A DNA stretch of 64,000 bases from Paracoccaceae bacterium. Lineage in GTDB: Bacteria > Pseudomonadota > Alphaproteobacteria > Rhodobacterales > Rhodobacteraceae. Under the pieces are notes generated by a model, which was not told where the DNA came from, ran no database searches, and worked only from the letters and a program-made list of their open reading frames with translations. Shown piece after piece: positions 7,938 to 15,833 of the stretch (positions within the stretch are counted from its first letter, which is position 1; each line of letters starts with the position of its first letter). The translations under genes were made by a program, and so were the position numbers. The stretch is from assembly GCA_020622085.1 (NCBI GenBank), contig JAHRYM010000001.1, positions 310,001-374,000 on the forward strand, written 5' to 3'.

Positions 7938-8712
7938 TGAAATACACCTCTGTTCAGGTTTCGCGCTTTCGATCGCGGTTGGTAGACCTTAATCCCCCAT
8001 CGGAAGTGCTGCAGAAGTTTGATCGTCTGACGGAAGTCAACAGCAGTTTTGAGGATGAAGACTCCCTCGAGGACATTTTGTCGGAGGCCTGTCGTATTGC
8101 CAACTGGACAATACCTTGGGAAGTTAACGAAAGACGTCTTACCTTTCGGGCATGTTTGCTTGATAGTTGCCATCCGGAATATCATCCAGACTGTGCTACT
8201 TCGAACACCCCAGCGATTGAGCAGGCGTATCGCCGAGGGGTTAGTCACGGGATAGCGCATGTTCGACAGACCATGGGCCTTGCGTACGATGCCGATCATC
8301 CAGTCGCAATTGAAGAAAGGCGGATTGATCGTTGGAGAAAGGCTCGACTTCATGAGCGTGATTCCATTGTATGGGGTGGATTTGTAGAGCCGGACCACTC
8401 TTGCCAGATTCGGACAACCCTTCGCCGATCTGGGCTTCCACCGAAATTGCGTTGGAAAGTGCTGGAGCGTGATGGGCGGCGTTGCGTAGCCTGCGGTGCG
8501 TCTGCTCAGGCCGGAGCGCAACTGGAGGTAGATCGCATCGTACCCATCGCAAAGGGTGGAGCGGATGAAATCCAGAACCTGCAAACGCTGTGCTTTGACT
8601 GCAATCGCGGTAAGTCTGACAGCTGAAGCGGTAAGTGCTCTAGAATTTGCGCCCGCCACGATAATGCACCACCTATAGCCATTGCCGAGATCAAGAAGCT
8701 GATGGTCGAACG
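7928..8712 (+). mobile_element. low-GC insertion with one HNH gene and a repeated sdhB tail
   Basis: The net insertion is 785 bp, defined by the two 35-bp copies of the sdhB tail. It contains one HNH-endonuclease ORF and about 50 non-coding bases, and no transposase, integrase or terminal inverted repeats. GC is visibly lower than the host: 27/60 at 8101-8160 and 29/60 at 8161-8220, against 40/60 at 7381-7440 within sdhB. The upstream copy keeps SdhB full length; the downstream copy retains the older tail next to the terminator at 8755. The arrangement resembles a free-standing homing-endonuclease gene that brings its own replacement for the end of the target gene. This is inference from structure. 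Confidence 0.75.
7937..8626 (+). CDS. HNH endonuclease-like protein inserted behind sdhB
   Basis: A 229-residue protein with its ATG at 7937 overlapping the sdhB stop (TGATG), hence probably translationally coupled. The C-terminal third is an HNH/zinc-ribbon nuclease domain: RWKVLERDGRRCVACGAS with CxxC, then LEVDRIVPIAKGGADEIQNLQTLCFDCNRGKSD with the second CxxC. The usual Asp-His of the HNH core reads Asp-Arg (VDRIVP), so the general-base histidine is absent at the expected place; the Asn and the final region are kept. The N-terminal 140 residues (SLEDILSEACRIANWTIPWE..., a His/Cys-containing stretch CHPEYHPDC) match nothing I know and may bind DNA. Codon use and GC differ from the neighbours, indicating transfer. 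Confidence 0.85.
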   Translation: MKYTSVQVSRFRSRLVDLNPPSEVLQKFDRLTEVNSSFEDEDSLEDILSEACRIANWTIPWEVNERRLTFRACLLDSCHPEYHPDCATSNTPAIEQAYRRGVSHGIAHVRQTMGLAYDADHPVAIEERRIDRWRKARLHERDSIVWGGFVEPDHSCQIRTTLRRSGLPPKLRWKVLERDGRRCVACGASAQAGAQLEVDRIVPIAKGGADEIQNLQTLCFDCNRGKSDS

Positions 8713-8722
8713 GATTGCCTGA
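8678..8722 (+). pseudogene. orphan sdhB 3' end (downstream repeat copy)
   Basis: Thirty-five bases identical to 7893-7927, then a divergent GATTGCC-TGA. The frame reads [14 protein letters not shown]-stop, that is, the last 14 codons of an sdhB without the rest of the gene; the preceding bases are not sdhB. It lies directly before the operon terminator, where the original sdhB end should be, so it probably is the ancestral tail displaced by the HNH insertion. Confidence 0.9.
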
Positions 8723-8754
8723 TCGGCGTGCCGTCCTGCCCCACGACTGACAAT

Positions 8755-8779
8755 GCCCCGAAGCAATTCGGGGCTTTCT
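8755..8779 (+). terminator. rho-independent terminator of the sdh operon
   Basis: A perfect 8-bp stem GCCCCGAA / TTCGGGGC with loop GCAA, followed by TTTCTCC. It lies 32 bp after the orphan sdhB tail, fitting the original end of the sdh transcript. Confidence 0.85.
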
Positions 8780-8838
8780 CCTGTCTGGGATCTGCGCCCC
8801 ACCTTCCCCTCGCGTGCCGTCCGTGCCACAGATGACCC

Positions 8839-9051
8839 ATGCCGATCCTCCTCGCCATCCTTGGCCTGTCGGTGCTGCTCTATCTCTGGGTATCGCGGCG
8901 CCATTCGACCCTGACCCGCACCTGTTGCTGGCGACTTGACACAAGCCTCGGGAGCGGTGGTTATCGCTGTGCCGCCTGCGGAGCCACCACCCGGACCGAC
9001 GGCCGCCCCCCGCGCGACTGCCTGCGCCCCGATCGGAGCACGCTGCCATGA
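8839..9051 (+). CDS. small one-TM protein with a CxxC zinc-binding motif
   Basis: A 70-residue protein. Residues 2-18 form a single hydrophobic helix (ILLAILGLSVLLYLW). The cytoplasmic tail follows with HSTLTRTCCWRLD and GGYRCAACGATTRTDGRPPRDCLRP, a CxxC-containing knuckle with extra cysteines that could hold zinc. Similar short proteins are, to my knowledge, common in Rhodobacteraceae without assigned function. It overlaps the next gene by ATGA, so the two are coupled. The start at ATG 8839 is supported by the family's hydrophobic N-terminus. Confidence 0.65.
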   Translation: MPILLAILGLSVLLYLWVSRRHSTLTRTCCWRLDTSLGSGGYRCAACGATTRTDGRPPRDCLRPDRSTLP

Positions 9052-9914
9052 AACTGACGCATCCTGAAACCGCCCAACCCGCCGATGCCGCCGCCCGCCG
9101 CGAGATCCGGCCGGTGATCTGCTACCCGGTGGAAACCCTGCCGCCTGCCGACATGGACCGCTACCGCGCGCTGCTGCCGGGGCTGACGCGCGTTTCCACC
9201 ACCCTGGTTCCTGCGCGCGAGGCTCGCTGTTTCCACGTTCCCGCCGGGCACGTCTTCCGTATCCATTCGGTCGAAGGGCCGCAGGTCGGAGACCTGAACC
9301 TCTGGAACGCCCATGATCTGTCCGAGAGGTTCTATTCCGGCAAGACCCGGGCGCTGCATGGCACACACCTGTCGACGGGCGACCGGATGTGGTCGTCCTT
9401 TCCGCATCTGCGACCGATGGCGACGGTGATCCACGACACGCTCGACTGGTATGGTTTTGATCAATACGGCGGTTCGGTCCATGACGTGATCGGCACCCGC
9501 TGCGATCCCTATACCCACAACCTGCTCAGCCACGGCGGCCAGTATCACCACTGCTGCCATTCGAACCTGACGCGGGCGCTGTCGGATGCCGCAAACCTGC
9601 CGCTGCATGTGGCAGAACAGCATGTCCATGATGTTCTGAACGTCTTCATGTGCACCGGCTTCACCCGCGACACCGGGCAATATTTCATGAAGGCAAGCCC
9701 GGTGCGCCCGGGCGACTATCTGGAATTCTTCGCCGAAATCGACCTCGTGGGCGCGCTTTCGGCCTGCCCGGGCGGAGATTGCTCGGCGGAACATTCCAGC
9801 GATGTCGCCGCCTGCCATCCGCTGCTCGTCGAAGTCCTGAAGCCTGTCGAGGGCGCCCTTTCCGGCTGGTCGTCGCCCCGTTCGAACGGATATGACCGGA
9901 CCCACGGGCGCTGA
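9048..9914 (+). CDS. DUF1989 (urea carboxylase-associated) family protein
   Basis: A 288-residue protein. The segments VPAREARCFHVPAGHVFRIHSVEGPQVGDLNLWNAHD and ERFYSGKTRALHGTHLSTGDRMWS are the DUF1989 core. HCCHSNLTRAL, HVHDVLNVFMCTGF and ASPVRPGDYLEFFAEIDLVGALSACPGGDCSA follow, with several conserved His and Cys residues suggesting a metal site. Family members sit beside urea carboxylase or act in aminomethyl-amide turnover; here no urea genes are adjacent, so the substrate is open. It is coupled by ATGA to the small CxxC protein upstream and ends before a strong GC hairpin. Confidence 0.8.
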   Translation: MKLTHPETAQPADAAARREIRPVICYPVETLPPADMDRYRALLPGLTRVSTTLVPAREARCFHVPAGHVFRIHSVEGPQVGDLNLWNAHDLSERFYSGKTRALHGTHLSTGDRMWSSFPHLRPMATVIHDTLDWYGFDQYGGSVHDVIGTRCDPYTHNLLSHGGQYHHCCHSNLTRALSDAANLPLHVAEQHVHDVLNVFMCTGFTRDTGQYFMKASPVRPGDYLEFFAEIDLVGALSACPGGDCSAEHSSDVAACHPLLVEVLKPVEGALSGWSSPRSNGYDRTHGR

Positions 9915-9944
9915 TCTTCTTCTTTGGGAAAATACTCCGGGGGT

Positions 9945-9963
9945 CCGGGGGCAGCGCCCCCGG
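9945..9963. terminator. GC-rich hairpin between convergent genes
   Basis: CCGGGGGC-AGC-GCCCCCGG, a perfect 8-bp stem, sits between the convergent DUF1989 gene and the SDR. With the preceding TTTGGGAAAATACTCC it has the look of a terminator-like repeat I associate with Rhodobacteraceae intergenic regions. No long T-run follows on the plus strand. Confidence 0.6.
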
Positions 9964-9966
9964 GCG

Positions 9967-10731
9967 TCAGATGCAACGCCCGCCGTCGACTTCAAGCGCC
10001 ACGCCGGTGATCATCGACGCCTCGTCCGAACACAGGAAACAGGCGGCATTGCCCATGTCCTCGGGCGTCGAGAAGCGTCCGATCGGAATGGTCGCCAGGA
10101 ATTTCGTCCGCATCCCGGGCGTGTCCTCGCCCATGAAGCTTTTCAAGAGCGGCGTTTCCCCCGCTACCGGGCAGATCGCGTTGACCCGGATGCCGGAGGA
10201 CGCGAGCTCGACCGGCATCGACTTCGTCGCGGTGATCATCCAGCCCTTGCTGGCGTTATACCAGCTCAGCCTCGGGCGCGGCGACAGCCCCGCCGTCGAC
10301 GCAACATTGAGAATCACACCCGTGCCTGCGGCCTTCATCGGCGGCGGCAGGTGGCGCGCGGTCAGGAAGACCGACTTGGCATTGACGGCAAGGATGTGGT
10401 CGAACTCTGCCTCGGGCGGGTCTTCCAGCGGTTGCGGCAGATGGGTGATGCCAGCGTTGTTCACCAGAATTTCGATCCGCCCGAAGGCATCGCGCGCGGC
10501 TATTGCCATCGCGCCCACGCTGTCGTCGCGGCTCACGTCCACCTTCTGCGCGATTCCGCCTATCGCGGCGGCGATCGCGGCGGCCGCCCCGGCGTTGATA
10601 TCGGCCACCATCACCCGCGCACCCTCGGCTGCAAAGCGCCGGGCGATGCCGGCGCCAAAGCCCGATCCCGCCCCGGTGATGATCGCCGTCTTGCCGTCAA
10701 GCCGCGTCCACGCCCCCTGCTGTCGTGTCAT
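9967..10731 (-). CDS. SDR-family oxidoreductase
   Basis: A 254-residue classical short-chain dehydrogenase. TGAGSGFGAGIA is the cofactor glycine motif, VDVSRDD follows, then VNNAGIT, the catalytic Ser in LNVASTAGLSP, and YNASKGWM with the Tyr-x3-Lys pair. The C-terminus has GVALEVDGGRCI. Asp after the second strand (VADIN) suggests NAD preference. The substrate is unknown; relatives are annotated glucose-1-dehydrogenase-like or 3-oxoacyl reductase-like. It is transcribed convergently to the DUF1989 gene, and the zinc-ribbon gene lies 39 bp upstream on the same strand. Confidence 0.88.
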   Translation of the reverse strand: MTRQQGAWTRLDGKTAIITGAGSGFGAGIARRFAAEGARVMVADINAGAAAAIAAAIGGIAQKVDVSRDDSVGAMAIAARDAFGRIEILVNNAGITHLPQPLEDPPEAEFDHILAVNAKSVFLTARHLPPPMKAAGTGVILNVASTAGLSPRPRLSWYNASKGWMITATKSMPVELASSGIRVNAICPVAGETPLLKSFMGEDTPGMRTKFLATIPIGRFSTPEDMGNAACFLCSDEASMITGVALEVDGGRCI

Positions 10732-10770
10732 GGGCAGAGTGGCAGAACCGGTGGATCAGGCAAGTGCAGT

Positions 10771-11052
10771 CTAGAAGTCGAACAGATCGGACAGGAACGA
10801 TTCGCGCTTCTTGTAACGCGGCTTCTCATAACGGTCGTCGAGAACCTGCCGCGGGCGATAGTCGTCACGCGAAGCTTCGGCACGAGGTGTTTCGCCACGG
10901 GGGGCGTGCGCCGGTGCCGGGGCGGCGCGTTCGATGATCTTGTCCAGTTCGCCACGGTCAAGCCAGACGCCGCGGCATTTCGGGCAATAATCGATCTCGA
11001 CCCCGCTGCGATCCGTCATCACAAGCGTCTCGCCGTCTATCGGGCATTTCAT
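10771..11052 (-). CDS. TFIIB-type zinc-ribbon protein
   Basis: A 93-residue protein: MKCPIDGETLVMTDRSGVEIDYCPKCRGVWLDRGELDKIIERA is the zf-TFIIB domain with CPxDGE and CPKCRGVWLDRGEL. A charged, low-complexity tail (RPRQVLDDRYEKPRYKKRES) ends in FLSDLFDF. Such proteins are common and uncharacterised. The tail's FLSDLFDF end is typical of alphaproteobacterial members. Start at ATG complement 11050-11052. Confidence 0.85.
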   Translation of the reverse strand: MKCPIDGETLVMTDRSGVEIDYCPKCRGVWLDRGELDKIIERAAPAPAHAPRGETPRAEASRDDYRPRQVLDDRYEKPRYKKRESFLSDLFDF

Positions 11053-11111
11053 TACAGTTCTCCGTTACCGTTGCCGGTATGAGATGGGCACGGCTTCATC
11101 CCGGCACAAGC

Positions 11112-12553
11112 CTAGCCGTGCCAGGCCACCACGGTCTTGAGAACGGAAAATCCATAGAGTGCCTCGATCCCGTTTTCGTGGCCATGACCCGATTTGCCGA
11201 CACCACCGAAGGGCAGCTCGACCCCGCCCGCGGCGCCGTAGTCGTTGAGGAAGACCTGGCCTGCGCGCAGGTCGCGGGCCATGCGCATCGCCCTTGCGCC
11301 ATTTGCCGTCCAGACCCCGGCGACAAGGCCATAATCGGTGCCGTTGGCGATGGCGATGGCTTCGTCCTCATCCTCGAAGGGAAGGATGACCTGGACCGGG
11401 CCGAAGATTTCGTCCTGCGACAGCGGATGATCCGCCGATAGACCCGCGATCAGCGCGGGTGCAACGTAATGGCCGCCCGGTGCCTGCTTCTCGATCCGGC
11501 CGCGGGCGATGATGCTTGCAGGATCGGCCTGCGCGATGAAGCTTTCGACCGCCGCCTTTTGCCGAGCCGAAATCAGTGGCCCCAGATCCAGATCTTTGCG
11601 CGCCGGACCGACCCGGAGCCGGGAATGGCGATCAGACATGCGTTCTGCCACTTCGTCAGAACGCGGCTTTTCCACAAGGATGCGCGACGCTGCCGAACAG
11701 GTCTGGCCGGCGTTCTGGATGCCGGCATTGACAAGGAAGGGCAGCGCGCGCTCCAGATCGGCATCGGCAAAGACCAGCTGCGGGCTCTTGCCGCCCAGTT
11801 CCAGCGTCACGGGCACGACGTTGCGGGCCGCCGCCTGCACCGCGATGCCCACCGGGACCGATCCGGTGAATGACAGGTGCTGTATGCCGGCGTGGCTGGC
11901 CGTGCCGCCCCGGCCGTTTCCCCAGGACCTGTCACGATATTCAGCGCACCTGCCGGCAGGCCGGCGGCAAGCGCGATGCGCCCGAAGGCAAGCGCGGTCA
12001 GGCTTGCCTCTTCGGCGGGTTTGAGAACACAGGCATTCCCGGCCGCGAGTGATGCGCCGACCGACCGGCCGATGATCTGCATCGGATAGTTCCAGGGCAC
12101 GATATGGCCGGTCACGCCATGCGGCTCGCGCAGGGTGTAGACGGTATAGCCGGGCTGGAAGGGGATGGTTTCGCCCATGAGCTTGTCGGCAGCGCCCCCG
12201 TAGAATTCCAGATAGCGCGCAAGCGCCGTCACATCGGCGCGTGCCTGCCGGAGCGGCTTGCCCACGTCTTGCGCCTCGATCAGGGCAAGGTCGTCGATCT
12301 GCTCAAGCACGACACGCGCCATGCGCATGAGGATCCGGCCCCGGTCGGCTGCGGCCATCCGTCCCCACTCGCCTGCGCGCGCCTTGCGGGCGGCGGCAAC
12401 AGCCGCGTCGATATCGGCTGCGCCGCCGGCGGAAATCTCGCCGACCTGCTGGCCACGCGAGGGATCCTCGACCGGCAAACGATCCCGCAGGATGCGCCAG
12501 TGGCCGTCGATCAGGATTTCGGATGGGTCGAACCATAGCCGGTCCACGGTCAT
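11112..12553 (-). pseudogene. aldehyde dehydrogenase, broken by a one-base deletion
   Basis: Two overlapping frames together give a complete NAD(P)-dependent aldehyde dehydrogenase of about 480 residues. The first (12553 downward) runs from ILIDGHWR through HIVPWNYPMQIIGRS and CVLKPAEEASLTAL to NIVTGPGETAGAA. The second resumes with GIAVQAAARNVVPVTLELGGKSPQLVF, has the catalytic Cys in NAGQTCSAASR, and ends normally. The frames join near 11901/11902, where one base (an A on the plus strand, restoring a Leu codon in GAALA) appears to be missing. It is the last gene of the minus-strand operon and overlaps the broken ATPase by ATGA. Substrate unknown. A sequencing error is the alternative. Confidence 0.85.
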
Positions 12554-14139
12554 GCGTCGGTCTCCTTCCAGGCGGCGGGTATCCGGGGTGCTGCGGCGAT
12601 CAGGCGGCGCGTGCAGTCTTTCTGCGGTGCGTCGAATACCTGCGCCGTGAGCCCATGCTCGACGATGCGCCCCGCCTGCATGATCAGCACCCGGTCGGTG
12701 ATGCGGCGAACAACCGACAGGTCATGGCTGATGAAAAGATATGCAAGGCCGTGATCCATCCGCAACTGCGCCAACAGGTCAAGCACCTGTGCTTGCACCC
12801 GCAGGTCCAGCGCGGAAACGGGTTCATCCAGAATGATCAGGCGGGGCCGGGTGATAAGGGCGCGGGCGATGGCTATGCGCTGGCGCTGGCCGCCCGAAAA
12901 CTCGTGGATGAATTTGCCTGCGTCTTCGGGTGCCAGCCCGACCTCAAGCAGCGCGGCGGCCACCTGGTCGGCCGCGTTGGCGGGCCGGCCTGTCAGGTGG
13001 AACGGCGCGCTGATCAGCCGCGCGACCGTCCAGCGCGGGTCGAAGCTGCCATGCGGATCCTGAAAGACCGCCTGCAGGCCTGCGCGCAACGCGCGCGGCA
13101 TCTGTGGTTCGACGGATTGGCCATCCAGCCGGATCTCGCCAGCCTGCAAGGGCTCCAGCCCCAGGATGGCCCGGGTCAGCGTGGACTTGCCGCAGCCGCT
13201 TTCCCCCACCAGCCCGAGGCTTTCGCCCCGGGCGATGGTCAACGTCACATCATCGACGGCGCGCAGGCGCGGATGTGGCGCAAGGAATGACGGACGGGGC
13301 AGGACATATTCCCTGACCGCCCCCCCGCACCGTCAACAAGGGGGCATCTGCTGCCGGTGGCTTGCGAGCGGGTGTGATGGCGGTGCTGGCGAACAGGCGG
13401 CGGGTGTAGTCATGTGCGCGGGTGCGAAAGCCGGCTTCCGTGCCCCCCTGTTCGACGATCCGGCCGCGGTGCATCACGGCCACCTCGTCGCTGCGTTCGG
13501 CCACCACGGCAAGGTCGTGGGTGATCAGCATCAGGCTCATGCCCTGTTCATCGGACAGGCTGCCCAGAAGGTCGAGGATCTGGGCCTGGGTGGTCACGTC
13601 AAGCGCCGTGGTCGGTTCATCCGCGATCAGCAGGGCGGGGCCGCAGCGCTATGGCCATGGCGATGGCCACACGCTGGCGCTGGCCGCCCGAGAGTTCATG
13701 CGGATACCGGCCAGGGCTGAAGCGGTCGGCGGGCAGGCCGACGCGATCAAGCCTGTCGCGGGCAATGGCACGGGCTTCGCGGCGAGACAGGTTTTCGTGA
13801 AGGCGCACCGTCTCGGCCACCTGGTCGCCGATGGTCACAAGGGGGGTTGAGCGCGGTCATCGGTTCCTGAAAGATCATGCCGATCTTATTGCCGCGCAGA
13901 CGGCACAGCCCGGCTTCGGCCATCCTCAGCAGATCCTGACCCTGAAACAGCGCCGAACCTGTCCTGCGCGCGCCGTGTGGCAGAAGGCCCATCAGCGCCA
14001 GCGCCGTCATCGACTTGCCGGAACCGCTTTCCCCCACCAGGCCGAAGACCCGCCCCGGCGCCATGTCGAAGGACAGCTCCGACAGGATCGGAATGCCGCG
14101 GATCGTTACGGACAGGTTGCGGACCGACAAAAGCTTCAT
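12550..14139 (-). pseudogene. fused two-domain peptide ABC transporter ATPase with three +1 frameshifts
   Basis: A tandem ATPase of the YejF/DppDF type, about 530 codons. Domain 1 has Walker A GLVGESGSGKS, Q-loop [10 protein letters not shown] and signature [16 protein letters not shown]. Domain 2 has [38 protein letters not shown] and [12 protein letters not shown]. Three single-base gains break it: G6 where five are expected at 13841-13846 (after MTALNP), C4 where three are expected (minus-strand sense) near 13636 just before [13 protein letters not shown], and C7 where six are expected at 13320-13326 between the domains. All are in homopolymers. Without them the reading is continuous. The two ends overlap dppC-like and ALDH genes by ATGA. 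Confidence 0.85.
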
Positions 14140-14948
14140 CGCCCGGGCCTCAGCCTAGGGTCCAGCGCATCGCGCAGCCCGTCCCCCGCAAGATTCAGCC
14201 CCATGACCGTCAGCACGATGGCAAGGCCCGGAAAGATCGCCACATGTGGCGCGATGGTGGCCAGCGTCTGCGCCTCGGCCAGCATCCGGCCCCAGCTGGG
14301 TGTGGGAGGCTGCGCGCCAAGGCCCACATAGCTGAGCCCCGCCTCTGCCAGGATGCCGAGGCTGAACTGGATGGTGCCCTGAACGATCAGCAGGTTCATC
14401 AGGTTCGGCAGCAGGTGTTCCAGCGAAATCCGCGCCCGACCCTTGCCGGCGATCCGGGCCGCGCGGACATAGTCGAGCGTCCAGAGCGGCAGCGCGCCCG
14501 CGCGGGTGATGCGGGCAAAGACCGGAATGTTGAAGACGCCGATGGCAAGGATCGCGTTGGTGGCGGAGGGTCCGAAGACGGCGGTGATCAGGATGGCGAT
14601 GACCAGCGAGGGGAAGGCGAGGATCAGATCATTGCCGCGCGTGATCGCATGATCCAGCACCGTGCCGCCGGTCGCCGCCGCCCAGAGCCCGAGCGGAACG
14701 CCAAGCGCCAGGCCGATCCCCACGGCGACCAGTGCCACGGCGATGGTCGTCCGCGCGCCGACCATGAGCATCGACAGGATGTCGCGGCCGAAGTGGTCGG
14801 TGCCCAGCCAATGCGCGGCCGTGGGCGGTTTCAGCTTGTCGGCAATCGCCAGCGCTTCGATGACGTGCGGGGTCCAGACCAGCGACAGCAACGCCACCGC
14901 CAGCGCAAGCCCGGCAAGAGAAAGGCCAAGGACCAGCGCAGGCCTCAT
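14136..14948 (-). CDS. peptide-type ABC transporter permease (DppC-like)
   Basis: A 270-residue inner-membrane permease. It has an N-terminal helix, WLGTDHFGRDILSMLMVGARTT (the DppC/OppC hallmark TDxxGRDxxS), five further helices and the coupling loop YVRAARIAGKGRARISLEHLLPN (EAA motif), ending DPRLRPGR. It is intact, unlike its operon partners. Longer in-frame readings upstream overlap the other permease and lack this N-terminus; the start chosen is ATG complement 14946-14948, overlapping the dppB-like stop. With its ATPase broken, transport by this locus is unlikely if the sequence is right. Confidence 0.85.
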   Translation of the reverse strand: MRPALVLGLSLAGLALAVALLSLVWTPHVIEALAIADKLKPPTAAHWLGTDHFGRDILSMLMVGARTTIAVALVAVGIGLALGVPLGLWAAATGGTVLDHAITRGNDLILAFPSLVIAILITAVFGPSATNAILAIGVFNIPVFARITRAGALPLWTLDYVRAARIAGKGRARISLEHLLPNLMNLLIVQGTIQFSLGILAEAGLSYVGLGAQPPTPSWGRMLAEAQTLATIAPHVAIFPGLAIVLTVMGLNLAGDGLRDALDPRLRPGR

Positions 14949-15803
14949 CCGCGCTGCCTCAGCCTTGGGTCGACCAGCGCATAGGTCAGCCGACCAAGGC
15001 CGGGCAGGTAGAAGACGTTTTCGATGATGATGGCGCCAGCCAGCAGGAAGGAAAACTGCATCCCCAGAATGGTCAGAACCGGGATCAGCGCATTGCGGAA
15101 GGCATGGCGCAGGATGGTCTGGCCGAGGGTCAGGCCCTTGGCGCGGGCGGTGCGGATGTAATCCTGGTCCAGCGTCTCGATCAGGGCGGAACGCAGCACG
15201 CGAGCAAGGATGGCGGTCTGCGGCAGGGCCAGCGCGGTCGCGGGCAGGGTCAGCGCCTTCGGGGCGGCAAGTGGTGACTCCCGGCCGGGAAAGCCACCGG
15301 CCGGGAACCATTGCAGCCGCACCGCCAGCACCAGAAGCATCGCAAACCAGAAATTTGGCAGCGCAATGCCGATCTGTGCTGCGCCCATCACCGCAAGGTC
15401 AGCCGGCCGTCCCCGCCGCGCCGCCGCCAGAAGCCCGACGGGCAGGGCGATCAGCGTGGAAAGCACCAGGGCATAGACCGCCAGCGGCAAAGAGACGCCG
15501 ATCCGCGCCGCGACCAGATCGGCCACCGGCACCTTGTAGGTATACCGGCACCTTGTAGGTATAGGAGGTGCCAAAATCCCCCCTCAGCATCCCGCCGATC
15601 CAGTGCAGATAACGGAGTGGCAGCGGGTCGTTCAGCCCCATCTGGTCGCGCAGCGCCGCGATGGTTTCGGGCCGTGCATCCAGGCCAAGCATGAAACTGG
15701 CCGGATCGCCGGGGATCACCTCGAACATCGCAAAGATCACGAGGCTTGCCACGATCAGGCTCAGGAACAGGGGCAGCGTCTGGTGCAGGATGTAGCGCGT
15801 CAT
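14945..15803 (-). pseudogene. peptide-type ABC transporter permease (DppB-like), frameshifted by a 19-bp tandem duplication
   Basis: The first frame, from ATG complement 15801-15803, reads MTRYILHQTLPLFLSLIVAS, then VIPGDPASFMLGLDARPE and GGMLRGDFGTSYTYKVPV, the DppB N-terminal pattern. The second frame continues ADLVAARIGVSLPLAVYALV, LPNFWFAMLLVLAV, the EAA loop DYIRTARAKGLTLGQTILRHAFRNALIPVL and ends RLRQRG. The break is exactly at a 19-bp direct tandem duplication (15526-15563); removing one copy restores a continuous frame of about 280 residues. No periplasmic binding protein gene is adjacent. deoD is 30 bp upstream on the same strand. Confidence 0.85.
15526..15563. repeat. 19-bp perfect tandem duplication in the DppB-like gene
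   Basis: CCGGCACCTTGTAGGTATA occurs twice head to tail (15526-15544 and 15545-15563). Since 19 is not a multiple of three, the second copy shifts the reading frame. It has the look of replication slippage or a small unequal duplication. Confidence 0.97.
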
Positions 15804-15833
15804 CGTGGCCCCGGGCCTTGCATCGCGGCGACC

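Noticed and set aside
7937-8677. Group I/II intron or intein in sdhB
   Set aside because: SdhB is complete before the HNH gene and the downstream copy is only a 14-codon tail, so no splicing is needed; no intron core or intein splice motifs were seen.
11112-15803. Simple sequencing error as the full explanation for the broken operon
   Set aside because: Three lesions are in homopolymers and could be errors, but the 19-bp duplication and the deletion in non-repetitive ALDH sequence are not typical errors, and no other gene in the window is affected. Kept as an alternative only.
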